Assembly (NCBI GenBank): GCA_029255685.2 | Contig: CM055312.2 | Coordinates: forward strand, 71,438,792-71,502,791 | Origin: Silene conica | Taxonomy: Eukaryota > Streptophyta > Magnoliopsida > Caryophyllales > Caryophyllaceae | Length of the DNA stretch: 64,000 nt | Reading direction: 5' to 3' | In this document: piece after piece, positions 11,544-22,699 of the stretch | Numbering within the stretch: the first letter of the stretch is position 1 | How the letters are laid out: every line of letters starts with the position of its first letter | Notes under the pieces: model-generated | What the model was told of the DNA's origin: nothing | Databases searched by the model: none | The model's input: the letters and a program-made list of their open reading frames with translations, nothing else | Made by a program: the position numbers and the translations under genes

Positions 11544-12170
11544 AAGCATGTAGGCGTCAATAGCAATAACACGGTCTTAGAATGCAAAAGGAGAAGAGAA
11601 GGGGAGGACACTCGCGTGAGAAATACGTGAAGTGGATGCCTCTATTTAAACTAATCACGAGAAAGGAATTTTGAAAGGATCAAAGCACGAGAGGAATACG
11701 GGAAGATTTGAAGTATGCTGGAAGGATGCCCATGAAGAGGCACAAATAGGGGTGCGTTTTCTCGTGAAGGTGTTTCTCCTCAGCCAGATTCTTTTTACGG
11801 ATTTTTTAGGAGTTTGGGAAGGAATCGAATTCCCAATTCCGTTAAACATGATAATTTCAAGATAAAAATATTTTTGATATTTTTTAGGACTTCTAGAAAT
11901 ATCCCGACTTAAATCTGAGATGTTTTTTCGTAAAATAGAAACAGTTTTTGACCCGGACTCCAAATGCACTCTAATTACTGTCAAAACGATCGTATTGCCA
12001 CATAGATGACAACACAGAGGGGTTGACACGAGTGTTTGAGCAATCATTTTATCGATAAAATAATGAAATGTCATAGTTACGCTTCGTATATTGAACATGC
12101 GGCCCAATCATCATTTGGTGTTTGGCGAAAGATGTTGAAACGATGTATCAACGCATAGAATGACTCATAA
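11544..12170 (+). repeat. direct repeat copy 2, putative LTR
   Basis: Second copy of the 8711-9350 repeat, including the same TATA-like ctatttaaact (11640-11650). Small deletions relative to copy 1 (for example near 11937) show the two have been diverging for some time. Confidence 0.5.
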
Positions 12171-14130
12171 TTGAAAATCATTTTATTGCATATTGTAATA
12201 TATGCGGTGATTGGCGGATATGGTGGATATTGTGAATTGGCTGTGTTGTTGTTAAGGAGACGTATGGCGGTGAGGAGACTGTGTTACGCTTGGCGCCTTT
12301 TGGGGCTTTCACTCCATGAGGGACGTACACGTTTGGCTTGAGTTATGGAGGGACTCGTGTGGTGTCATGACGTCTGGCAAGGGTCTGATTAGCGCTCGGG
12401 CTCGGTATCACGAGTATTTATTTTACGGACTGCGGTCCGGCCGTTTGGTGAGCAGTGCAACGGTGCCGTCACCAGTTGGTCGGTGCCCCGCGTGTGTTCC
12501 CGGTACTAGTGAGGTAATTTTGGAGACCGTGTGACTTACTCTTGCATTGCTTTTTATATTTATGTTTACGCTCCATGACTCCTCGTGTTATTGAAACTCA
12601 CATGTGTTGATTGTGTGTACTGTAATTGTCACCTATTTCCAGGGTGACATGCGTTGATCCTTATGATATTTCCATCATATTGAGAGCAGTTTGAGTACAG
12701 GATGCATTTGCTATCTAGCGGGAGACAGGGTCAGCCACGGGATTTGATGATCACCGAGTCAAGTGTAGTTCCCCTAGAAAGATTATATTACTCACGACTG
12801 GTATTGTTTATTTGTTTATTTATCTTGTAATTCACTAAATACATTATTTATATAAATAGTTACCTAATTATAGTTTCGATTCACTGCCTCGAAAAATCGA
12901 GATGTTGACGTTTCCCAATTACCGTGACCGGGTAAAAAAAAAACACCAAATTTTGGGTCGGAACATTTGAATAAAGTCTCGTTGAGGTGTATCTAATAAT
13001 TATATTAGTTGATATAATTTAAAAGTGGAATTATATTAATGGAGAAAGCTTTCGCCAGACCAGGCCACTCAAACAACGTTTCTTATTTGTTTTCGTAATC
13101 CGTTAGTTTGAGGGGCCGAGGGCTAATATTCATATCATATAAATATTTACGACAACAACAAAAAACAAGTCATCACATATACTTACACATAAATGACCAT
13201 TTTAGTATGTTTGTCAGTGAAGATCCAAGTTCCAACCCGGTCCCACGAGTTAGCTCATGATCTTTAAGTTCATCCTCCGAAGAACCTTCTAAAAATTTTA
13301 TGTTACCTATCCCGACATGCCCAATTCAGGCTCATGCTAAGGCAGTCAGGCTTAGCCTTATCTCCTCACGAGCTGGTTAAGGGATATGGGGACAAGGCAT
13401 GCCACGTAGCTAGCCATGTGTCACGGTCCTGTACTTTTGCCGGATCGTGGTGCGCACCCTTACCCGACTCTAGGGCAAGAATGCAAGCAACAAGGGTCTT
13501 GTACTAGTGAGGGATCGCCCACTAGCACGTATCTCGGATATCGGGGTTTGTGTCGGGAATCTTAATCACGATTATCAATGTCCGGCACACGAATGCAATA
13601 AAAGTAAGCAATACGATTATTGAAAGAAATAAGAAAGCATTAACAAGCTTAATGATGATAAGCGGTATTTCACTGACTAGCACCTCTTATAGAGGCAAAT
13701 TTGATATTTCTTGCCTGGTAACAGTGAAAATTGATGTTGCAGAATAACGATACGTTTTCTAAACTCCTAAAAGCGTATCTTAAACTAAAAACGAGACTCC
13801 AAGATTCGACACGCATGAAGTAGTCTTGGAGTACTAAATGATACAAACAAATAGAAATGAAAATACAAAAGCGAAATAAGAAATCCAAGGGCTCGAAGCG
13901 AAAGGACTGGGCGCGCAAATTCTTAACTATGAGGCTAAATTTGCGTCTAAAATATGCGGATCCTTACACCATATGTATAGTCGCAGTTAACCAAATGTGG
14001 AAAACTTGATACGTAGTACTATTTGAAAACGCTGGTCTTTAATTAGATGAAAATGTCGGAACATACTCAAACATAATATGAACTTTGATAAACATTTATG
14101 ACATTTGATCAAATATAGGGGTATTTAGCC
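12171..14130. other. unassigned repeat-like DNA
   Basis: GC-richer stretches at 12270-12540 and 13210-13560 resemble old LTR sequence in base composition, but no ends, PBS or coding domain could be fixed. The short open frames here have no recognisable product. Confidence 0.3.
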
Positions 14131-14660
14131 ATGCTTTTATTAAAAAAAAATCTTTTTTAAATGACTTTTTCATAAGCTACTTTTCTAAAAAATTGCAAGC
14201 GTTTGGTTTTCATTGTTTGATAATTGATATGATTGGCCAATTAGTGAACAATTTTTTGTTTTGCTTTTTAAAAATATCACATGTATTCCAAATATTAATA
14301 TCTTTGTTGACGAAAGTTAGAAATATTATGAATAATCACTCAAATATTATTATTTTTGTCATGTGATACAATCTTACCAATATAAAGAAAACTAGAAATA
14401 GAATTCGAAGCACCAATTTGCTACTTCTATTTCTAGTGGCTTAGAAGGTAGTTTTTGACTTTTTAAAAGTAGCTTTTAACTCTCTGAACAATAGTGTTTG
14501 GTCTAATTTCTACCTTTTCATTTACAAAAACACTTCTGAAGCCATGACTATATAAACTTTTTTTCTTTCTGCATTCAAAAAAAAAAAAAAAATACAAAAA
14601 CACTTCTAAAGTTTGACGAAATAGCACCATAATTTTATTCTTGTAATTCGCAAGTACAAC
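14131..14660. other. possible foldback MITE remnant
   Basis: The left part has gcgtttggttttcattgt and a run of ctttt-rich sequence; the right part has agtgtttggtctaattt and similar runs in the opposite sense. This is the texture of decayed hAT-type MITEs. No target duplication was found. Confidence 0.25.
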
Positions 14661-14773
14661 ATTTTTAGTAGCTAACAATGAAAATATATAAGAGAGATTT
14701 ATGATGATAATTAAGTAGTAATAATTGACATTATTGGCACACTTTTGCTCTTCAAAATTTGCATATGATTCTT

Positions 14774-15649
14774 CTAATCAGAGTTCCTTTTCTCATACTT
14801 CTTACTTTCATCAAACTTCTTGCACCTAATGCTTTTCTTGCCAAAATGGTAATGAGTCTCCTCTCGATTTTCTAGAACCATGAGTACCGAAGCACGACGA
14901 GAAAAGACCACTCTGCCAAATAGAGGAGGAATTATAGGATTGGGGCGATGTATATACACCCTCTCCACTTCTGCTCCAAAAACCCTATAACATAACAAAT
15001 TATTAAATAGATTGATTCAAATTAAATTAAATCTATGTGGTTTTTTTTTTATTAAATGATGAATGACAACTTTTTTGTTTTAAGAATTAAACCTTTGACT
15101 TCAAAAGACTACTTCAAAAATCATAACATACATTTATTTTTAATTATACATCTTTTTTATACTTGATCTTATGTTTACAAATTAAAGATATTAAAAAAAA
15201 GTAACATTATATCAAAATGCGTCTAACATATCTAATAATTTACCAGGAAGAGTGGTGTCGACCTATCTATCAGACAAAAATTAGACTTACGTTACTACGT
15301 GCTATTCTCTTCTACTTTATTAACTACGATATATTATTAAGTAAGATAAAGTAATTAAGTTTTAATATAGATAATTAAAAATACACATTTACCATAAGAA
15401 AAAGAAGCAAATTTCGGGTTGGGTTAAAGCGTGTCCATTTGAGAAGGTGATAAAAATGGTTCTCTCTTGTTCGGTCCCTCTTTCGACTTCAGGATCCCAT
15501 GGAATTGCATTTGGATTCAAATCTGAACCTCTAAAAGGTTTTATCATATTGTTGATAGTTTGAGTGACAGGGTATTTGAAGGTAGGAAAAGTGACGATTT
15601 GTGCCATTTTATGTTTTAATTTATAGGATATAGAGACAGTAAATGTCAT
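14774..15649 (-). CDS. two-exon gene, RRM-like putative RNA-binding protein
   Basis: Exon 1 is 15649-15393 (donor TTATG|GTAAAT) and exon 2 is 14984-14774 (acceptor TTATAG|GG). Joined, they give 155 codons with no break. The first part contains FRGSDLNPNAIPWDPEVERG and then RTIFITFSNGHALTQPEI; exon 2 begins VFGAEVERVYIHRP and continues PPLFGRVVFSRRASVLMVL, then FGKKSIRCKKF. The order beta-strand, helix, GRVVF strand and basic tail looks like a small RRM fold of a plant-specific family that I recognise by pattern only. The ATG at 15607 (MAQIVTFP) is the likelier start; the upstream ATG at 15649 adds 14 residues. It may be a complete small gene or a fragment of a larger one. Function is inferred. 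Confidence 0.55.
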
Positions 15650-15970
15650 CCTTATTTTGTCTCCATTACTTAAATACCTTTTTTATATTACAAAGTTTAG
15701 GAGATTATTACTAAAAACAAGTAGTCTATTTACTCCTACAATTGATATCTTGCAAAATCCTCCTACAATTACAAAATCTATTGATTTGTTGCCTCTCACC
15801 ATTTGCCAACTCAAATAAGCCTCATTCTATTTTTATCTGCAATTTACCCAACTCTTAATAGGGTCGCACATAATTTCGTCCCTAGGCCTAACAAAGTTTT
15901 TTTCCCCTTTACCTTTGTAAAAAGAAAACAAAACTTTGCCAAGTTATCACGTGTTTTTCATAAATTTTCA

Positions 15971-16127
15971 TTTGTGACGGACATCGCAAATTTGTAACGG
16001 ATCAAGTATTATTATCCATTTGAGTAGAAAAAGGCACGCTATTTGAAATTCCCTATGTTTTATCTTATCTACCTAAGTGGGAGAATTTGACTCATACAAA
16101 ATTCGCAACGAATATATCCGTCGCATG
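15971..16127. mobile_element. short MITE with tgacgga/tccgtcg ends
   Basis: Ends tttgtgacggacatcgca and tatatccgtcgcatga form imperfect inverted repeats. The interior matches the MITE at 42286-42445 (gtaacggatcaagtatta, and the ttatctac..gtggga region). A related foldback lies at 59363-59550. Confidence 0.55.
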
Positions 16128-16560
16128 AGGGACTTATATTTTTTTTTTCCCTATATTGTGTGTTGTAGAGGGTACTTGTAACCGTATACCCTATAAAAGT
16201 CAATTCTAAAAAAATTGTAAACTTTTTATTATTAAACAATCAACCCAAAAAGGATTGTCAAACATAAAGATGATTGTATATACAGTAAGAGAGAGTATAT
16301 TAAAGGAAATAAATACCTCTTCAATCTCATCCTATAATTAGATAATTTATGACATAATATTGACAAAGTGTAGGGTATTTCTTACCATCTTAGTGTAATG
16401 GTATACTTGAAACAATTATATAGTCCTATTTTGAGTAATTTGTTTATAAAATTGTAGACTTGGCTATAACCCTATGTGATTTCATAACTAATTAGACCAC
16501 TTCTTAATAAATCAGTTCTGTTATTTGATGGGAAAAAAATGCGAGACACAATACCTTGTT
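16128..16560. other. AT-rich intergenic DNA
   Basis: No gene or clear element end seen. Confidence 0.4.
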
Positions 16561-16564
16561 GACC

Positions 16565-17413
16565 CGTGAGTAGGGCGATGGTGGATTTATAGGGTGATGG
16601 TTGAACCCTCACCCACATTAATCAGGAAAAACAATTATATATATTTATTTATGTGTTAATATTTCAACAAAGTTTAATGGCTCAGTGGTAGAAACATTCT
16701 CTTACCAACCCAATGACTTAGGATCAAGCTCAACAACTACTATGGTGATATTTTACAAAATCATAATCATATTTAAAAATAAATAGTTTATATTTTGACG
16801 AGTCTTTACTAGAATTATCCATCATCAAATTGTTTTATTATTTATCAAGCATTTGTATATTAAAATAAGCTTTTGTTAATAGGCCTTATCTTTTAAATAT
16901 CGCATAGGACCCAAAAATTTTAGAGACTAGATTAATCTAGTGACTATATTTTGACGGGAAGTCCGTTACAAACATTGATTGACCTTGACCTTGACCAAGG
17001 TCTGGGTCAAAGCAAGACAATATTTGCTACGGATTTCCCGTCGCAAACGTTAACTGAACTTCAACTTGACCAGGGTCAGTCAATTTTTTTGCGACGGGAA
17101 ATCCATCGCAAAGGTTAACTGACTTTTTTTTACTAGTGGTCCAAAAAAAAATCCGTCAGCCTCAAATGCAACGCATATTCCGTCGCTAAAGTCTTTTGCG
17201 ACGGAATTTCCGTCGCAAATCTTCCCGCCATTTTTATTTTTTGTTTGCGAGATTGGAAAATTATCCGCCATCGCAAATTCCAACACAAAAAATAATTTCG
17301 TTGCAAATTACGTCGCAAACAATAATTTGCAACGTCATTTGCGTCGGTGGCAATAACGCTATTTTTTTATAGTGTAATCACCCCCATTTTACACGTCCTA
17401 GATTCGCCACTGG
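16565..17413. mobile_element. decayed hAT (Tip100-like) shell
   Basis: The left has gatggtggatttatagggtg and the right, inverted, has cagtggcgaatctaggac. These resemble the CAGTGGCGGATYTAGG ends of Tip100-type hAT elements. A CACTA-derived segment sits inside. No 8-bp duplication could be confirmed. A tRNA-like phrase, ggctcagtggtagaaac, occurs at about 16679. Confidence 0.35.
16950..17372. mobile_element. CACTA-derived segment with gcgacggaa repeats
   Basis: There are at least six copies of gcgacgg(g/a)a(a/t)tccgtcgc-type subterminal units. Two candidate CACTA ends are visible on the minus strand: CACTATAAAAAAATAGCG (ending at 17372) and CACTAGTAAAAAAAAGTC (ending near 17140). Dense short subterminal palindromes plus CACTA ends are typical of En/Spm-type elements. 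No transposase is present. Confidence 0.6.
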
Positions 17414-17415
17414 AG

Positions 17416-17965
17416 TAGGGTTGACAATGGGCAGGGTCTGGGTAGGGTTCAGCAAGACTCATACCCGACCCTGAGTCATATACCTTAGATCCATACCCGA
17501 CCCAGAATCTAAAGGGTTTGAAATTAATGGACCCATACCCGATCAAGAGGGTCCGGGTACGGGTAGGGTCTACCTTAGGGTTCGCTTTTTTTCTTTGACT
17601 AAGCAATCTTTTCTCTAAATTATATCATTTTATCTAATAGCCAAACTTATCATTTTCGTTAATTTCCTCATTATTTTTAATGGGTATTTGGATATGCGTA
17701 TAATGTATTACTGATAACTAATAACAGCCGTCTGTATGTGTGTTATTTAGGTTATTGACGTTCGTATGTGTGTTTTTTTCTTTCTTTTTCTTTTTTTTAA
17801 TAATAAATATAAGGGTCTAAGGGTCGGGTAGGGTCTCAACAACAAGACCCGAACCCGAACCCGAAGTGTTTATGGAAGACCCATACCCGAGCGGGTCTCA
17901 AAAATTCAGACCCATACCGATTACCGACACATTAGGTCAGACCCGACCCGACCCTGCCATCCCTA
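17416..17965. mobile_element. second non-autonomous hAT, GGGTCGGGT family
   Basis: Starts tagggttgacaatgggcag and ends ctgccatcccta, with subterminal acccgaccc arrays like those of 4193-5038. The flanking 8-mers (cactggag and cctgtgac) no longer match, so the insertion is older or the edge has decayed. Confidence 0.75.
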
Positions 17966-18429
17966 CCTGTGACTGTGAGGAGTAGTTCTAAACAATAGAG
18001 AGAAGGGTGGAGAAAGAGTTTCAAAGGGATATGAGCAAAATTAAATGAGGTAGATCATTGTTATGACTTAAAAATCTACCCCCTCGCTGCTTCTAGTGTT
18101 GATTCCCTTTTCCCATTTTCATGCTAGTTGGGTGTTGATTCCTATTTTTTCGTAAGTTTGTAGTTCAAAATTCATTCTATGTGATGTAAGCTGTTATGTA
18201 TAGTTCAAATTTAATTCTCTAATTTTGATGTTCAAGAGAAAATGAATGAATGCTTAGACTAAGAAGGAGTATATGAAATATTATGTTACATACATATAAA
18301 AATTATACAATGTGATACAAATTACATTTTCGATATATAATACTCCTTAACGTAGCAACATTCATATATGAATGAAAAAAGAGGAACATAATAACTAATA
18401 CTCAATATCACATATGTAAGAGTACATAA
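17966..18429. other. AT-rich intergenic DNA
   Basis: No gene or transposon end identified. Confidence 0.4.
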
Positions 18430-19171
18430 TGTAACACCCTCATTTTACCAAGAACCTTAACAAGGACATCTCTAATTGATAAGGGCGTTACCATCTCGGT
18501 TGTCTGAGTTAAGTATATTAAATTAACAATAAAAGAACATTTAAATGCTTTATGATTACAACGGAAAAGTAAAACTTAATATAAATACAACTGATGACAA
18601 CTACTACATTTACTGCTATACAACTCTATTTCGTCATCAATCGCAGACAACAATTAACAGCCAACATCCAAGCTAACACCTAAAAAGTCTCACTGCTCAA
18701 AATTTGCCAGCAACATCAAATGGATCACCGCAAACAAAGACATAGAAAAAGAACAGCACAAACATACCACACAAGGCCAGTATGTAACTGCATATGCAAC
18801 AAGACACGGTACAAGTGACAATAAATTAACCAACTGCATAATCTATATCAATCATATCACCAAACTCCGAGAACCAGGATCCGAACGGCAGCCCAAATTC
18901 AAATACATATCGCAACATGTAGCTCTAACAGACCTCCATCACAATAGATAACCCTCACCGCCAGTGGGATACCGCAACCTAACCACGTAAAACCCCGCTC
19001 ATCACAATGAGTGAACCTAAATCATTAATGTGCACATCCCCTAGTGACGGGAGCCAAAAAGGGCGAACATGGGGGTGAAGAACATTTCTCGACAATGGTT
19101 CCACAATCAATATCAATCCCTATACTATGCCACAATAATTAATCAAACAATACAATCAATGCATCACAAAC
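18430..19171 (+). mobile_element. LTR of TGTAACACCC family (A), left part
   Basis: Starts TGTAACACCCTCATTTTACC, followed by gttaccatctcgg, the phrase shared with LTR B at 19172. It is interrupted at 19171 by solo LTR B and probably resumes at 21459. Large LTRs starting TGTAACACCC are common among plant Gypsy chromoviruses; that assignment is inferred. Confidence 0.6.
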
Positions 19172-19578
19172 TGTAACACCCCCATTTATTTAGGGGCCTG
19201 AACTAGGACTCCCCAGATAATTAAGGGTGTTACCATCTCGGATTACCGAGACAGTAGATAACAAAGGAAAGACCACAGTACTTTATTAAATATTAAACTC
19301 AAAACAAGCTCTTACAACTGTCTCCAAAAACTGTCTCAAAAGATAAAGTAAAACTCTACAACTCATAACAGAACAACTATGGTGATCTAGACTATAGTCT
19401 GGTCCGGATCCAAGCTCTGCCTTCCCTTTAGCTCCCATAGTCTCAAGTACCTGTCAATCTAGCTACTCCCCAATAAATTGGTTCATCACAGGTGATCACG
19501 AATACACAGGGTCAACCACAAGGTTGAGTAGAGGAAGTTAACAATCAAAACATTACTATAAAAAGAAAGGCATCTTCC

Positions 19579-19740
19579 TCCACTCCGAATCACAAGACCC
19601 AATATACTCCACACCGTATCACAAGACCCATTATCTCCACTCCATTCACAAGACCCAATAATCACCACACCGTATCACAAGACCCAATATACTTCACTCC
19701 TTATCACAAGACCCAATAATCACCACATCGTATCACAAGA
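19579..19740. repeat. minisatellite, cgtatcacaagacccaata units
   Basis: About six or seven imperfect copies of a 27-34-bp unit with the core tcacaagacccaata, varying at the linker (ctccac, tcaccac). It lies in the 5' third of solo LTR B. Confidence 0.85.
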
Positions 19741-20175
19741 ATATGCAGGTAAATAATCACAATATAACATCATTCATACAATAAGATGTACACAGCTAAC
19801 ATCAGTTAATAATCAGATTTCTCATCATAAACATGTATACAGTATTTCCCCTACCTCAGACTGCAGAAGGCAAAGTCAACCGTAAAGCTGCTAGAAATGT
19901 TCCACGCGAAAACCGTCACCTAAACATACATTACGTAATGAATTAATAATCTTTCCGAACCCCCATGACTCAAGTTACCCTTACCAAAATAGAAACCTTC
20001 TAAAAATGGAAAGTTTCCTAAAGTGGAAACTTTTCCGCTATAGTAATTTCTTAAAAGGCAACTCCCCGACTCGCACTTTCCTTCAACCATCACTATTTAA
20101 ATAATCTACCGACTATCAAAACAACTCAAATGATAATAATAAACTTAATAGCAATAATAATATATATTATGGTAA

Positions 20176-20192
20176 TAATAATAACAATAATC

Positions 20193-20232
<40 letters not shown>

Positions 20233-20280
20233 GTAATAAGCAATACTAATAATAATAAGTACTAATAATAATAAGTAGTA
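20176..20280. repeat. AAT microsatellite
   Basis: Interrupted AAT array inside LTR B. The inverted LTR copy carries the matching ATT array at 23420-23660. Confidence 0.9.
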
Positions 20281-21463
20281 AAAAGTGACCCGCGACTAAC
20301 AGCCCCCTTACCCTACACTCACCACGCGTTTACCACATATTGCCACAGTAACACACCACCACAACCACCAACCGTCGTACCCAGAACCACCAGCTACTCC
20401 TGCGACCACCGGCAGTCTGATCGTCGACCGCCGGCGAGGTGAAACAGACCCCCAAACCGGGCCTGGTCCCTCACCCTACCACACGACTAGGCTGATCTGA
20501 AAACCCTGTCGACGACCGTTCAACCCAAGCCACCACCCGAGACCGCTACCAAAACCACCCCCTGACACTAGACTCTTAACCCACGGTGGTACCACCGTGT
20601 CGACCTCCCCCGAGTCAACGGTGGTACCACTCCCAGACCACCAGTGTACCCGTATAAACGAAACCCTGAAACGAACAGTGGAACGAATCCCCTTTTTCGA
20701 CACCACTTTAGCCGTCTGAACCCGCTATGACGACCACCACGACACTCCCCTGACCACCACCTGTTCCTCCACTCCAACTACCACCATACACGAGAACCGG
20801 GACGCATCAAAACTAAGAATAACTATACATGCTCAGACTCGATTTAAAAAAAAACTTGACGGAGTTCTGTGACAGGCGGCGGAAAACCGCCCTGCCTGGT
20901 GTTACCCGATGGTTGACAAAGGTACGATTATGGTCAGACACGACTCCCAAACCCCACAGTTCCTTATTGCACGAAAATTAGCCACTGTAAACACAACTAC
21001 ACGATTTAAACTTATAGATAAAAGACGTTGACAAACACAATGAAAGAACAGCGTGCAAACATACCTACTTCTCGAGTGTTTCGACCACCCCTAGCCTGCC
21101 TTAAAACCACCGTGAGGACCTCCTACTTACTCTCTGCTGTGACGGTTGTGGATGTGTGGTGTTTCAATGAGAATTAGGGTAGTTTTTAGGTTTAGAATAT
21201 GTGTTTAAAAGTGACGGCAGGAGGTGTTACTCGGTAGGGTTTGTAGGTGTTTGAGGAAAACACAAAACGTGGGCTGGTAGGGTAGCACGCATCTCGAGGC
21301 CCATACTAACGTGCCAAAGGTCTCGAGATCAAACCCCCATAACAACATAAAACTATGCTACTCGATTAACTACTTATAGCATACCAAAACCGTTAAAAAA
21401 ATATTATCGACACAACAAATAAACTTAGATATCACAGCCATATTTTCGAGATATTACACAAAC

Positions 21464-22339
21464 TATAATCAATCATACAGTAAACTGAGTAGGGAAACCC
21501 TACCGCGCGCATATCCACAATATAACAACCACCACATCAACGCATATTAACCAATCACATCATCCTTACAACAAGTAAAGATACCATAACATGAGATGAG
21601 ATTGAACTGTACTAGTAGAATCAACTAATCAATTACCTAAATTCACGAACTTAAAACACAACGTGTTTGTATGCCGAAGACTAAGGAGATCCACCTTGAC
21701 GCATCCAAGTTCCATCTATAACCATCCCTTAGCATCGCAATCACGGTGAGGTCCCAATAGTGGTGAGAGGTGAAGTAATAGGGGAGGAGACATGATTAAG
21801 TCTTTAAGAAAAAGGAAAAGGAAAAAAAAGGTTTAAATGAAATATGATTTAAGTCGAAATCCCAAAATATTATATGTCGTTGTCACGATGGTACTCAGTC
21901 GAGTACCTGACGTATTCCACCGAGTATGCTGCACTCCATTGCGTACCATGATACTTGGCCGAGTGAACCTTAGTAGGTCGAGTACTTAGTCCTTAATTGT
22001 CCCGACTCAAAGGAAAACCCTATTTTTCACTTCTCAATAAGGATCATATTAGTCAAAGGTTAATCAACGGATCCTTAACATGGCGTATTATAGTCTTCCA
22101 TCCTTAAAAGGAACTTCGTCCCCGTAGTTCTTCCAACACGCTAAACATCACACTAACATATACCCTGCTAAAAGCACACTATAACATCCACCCCAACACA
22201 GCTATGATTAAGTAACTACTACACCATATGTAATTTATTACATTATCAAACCTATAGGCACATTAGGAAACGACTACGCCACAAACAACACACCTTACGT
22301 AAGATGTATGCGTAAAGTCTAACTTTTAGGAAGGTTTTA
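21464..22339 (+). mobile_element. LTR A family, right part, with GTACTCG palindromes
   Basis: Continues the A-type LTR after solo LTR B; gtagggaaaccctaccgcg resembles gtaagaaaactctaccgca at 27861. Bases 21893-21985 hold repeated tactcagtcgagtacc/gtactcgac-like palindromes. The 3' end of this LTR was not fixed. Confidence 0.45.
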
Positions 22340-22690
22340 TTGCTGCGATGTTATCTATGGTACTAACAACGCCTTATCTTCCTCCTCAAGATTTAATTCG
22401 ATCTTCTTTAACTCGTCTAACAGTCCATTGAACAAATTCACATGTCCAATTAAATTTTCATCCTCATCCATCCTCAACCGATATAACCGTCGCTTCAAAA
22501 GCAACTTGTTAGTCAAACTCTTCGCCATGTAGAGATTCTCCAACTTTTCCCATATCACGGATGGAGAGTCGTCATTAAGAACACAATTGATGACGGAATA
22601 CGAGATGCACAACCTAATAGTACTTGCACACTTGGTGCAAACCTCTTCTCATTCGTCATCACTCATCTTCTCCGGCTATACGGGGTAATC
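22340..22690 (-). pseudogene. Copia gag fragment (middle part)
   Basis: The minus-strand frame contains STIRLCISYSVINCVLNDD, then IWEKLENLYMAKSLTNKLLL, then KRRLYRLRMDED and HVNLFNGLLDELKKI. This is the UBN2-type Gag of plant Copia elements. It stops after EEDKALLVP and is truncated where LTR A sequence begins. It belongs with the Copia 5' LTR and gag start at 24795-25628, now separated by LTR C. Confidence 0.85.
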
Positions 22691-22699
22691 TATGACGTA

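Larger units (their letters stand above)
19172..21458 (+). mobile_element. solo LTR (B), 2287 bp, TSD caaac
   Basis: Starts TGTAACACCCCCATTTA and ends gatattaca, with the perfect 5-bp duplication caaac at 19167-19171 and 21459-21463. No internal retroelement sequence is present, so this is a solo LTR left by recombination, inserted into LTR A. It contains a 27-34-bp minisatellite (19579-19740), an AAT microsatellite (20190-20290) and a GC-rich ACC-rich block (20300-20780). A homologous copy lies inverted at about 22700-24794. Confidence 0.85.

Noticed and set aside
19579..19740. CRISPR-like spaced repeats
   Set aside because: Units are imperfect tandem repeats with short variable linkers in a plant LTR; no unique spacers and no cas genes.
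20476..20777. Trp/Gly-rich open frames on the minus strand
   Set aside because: They fall in the GC-rich block of solo LTR B, overlap each other in different frames and match no protein.
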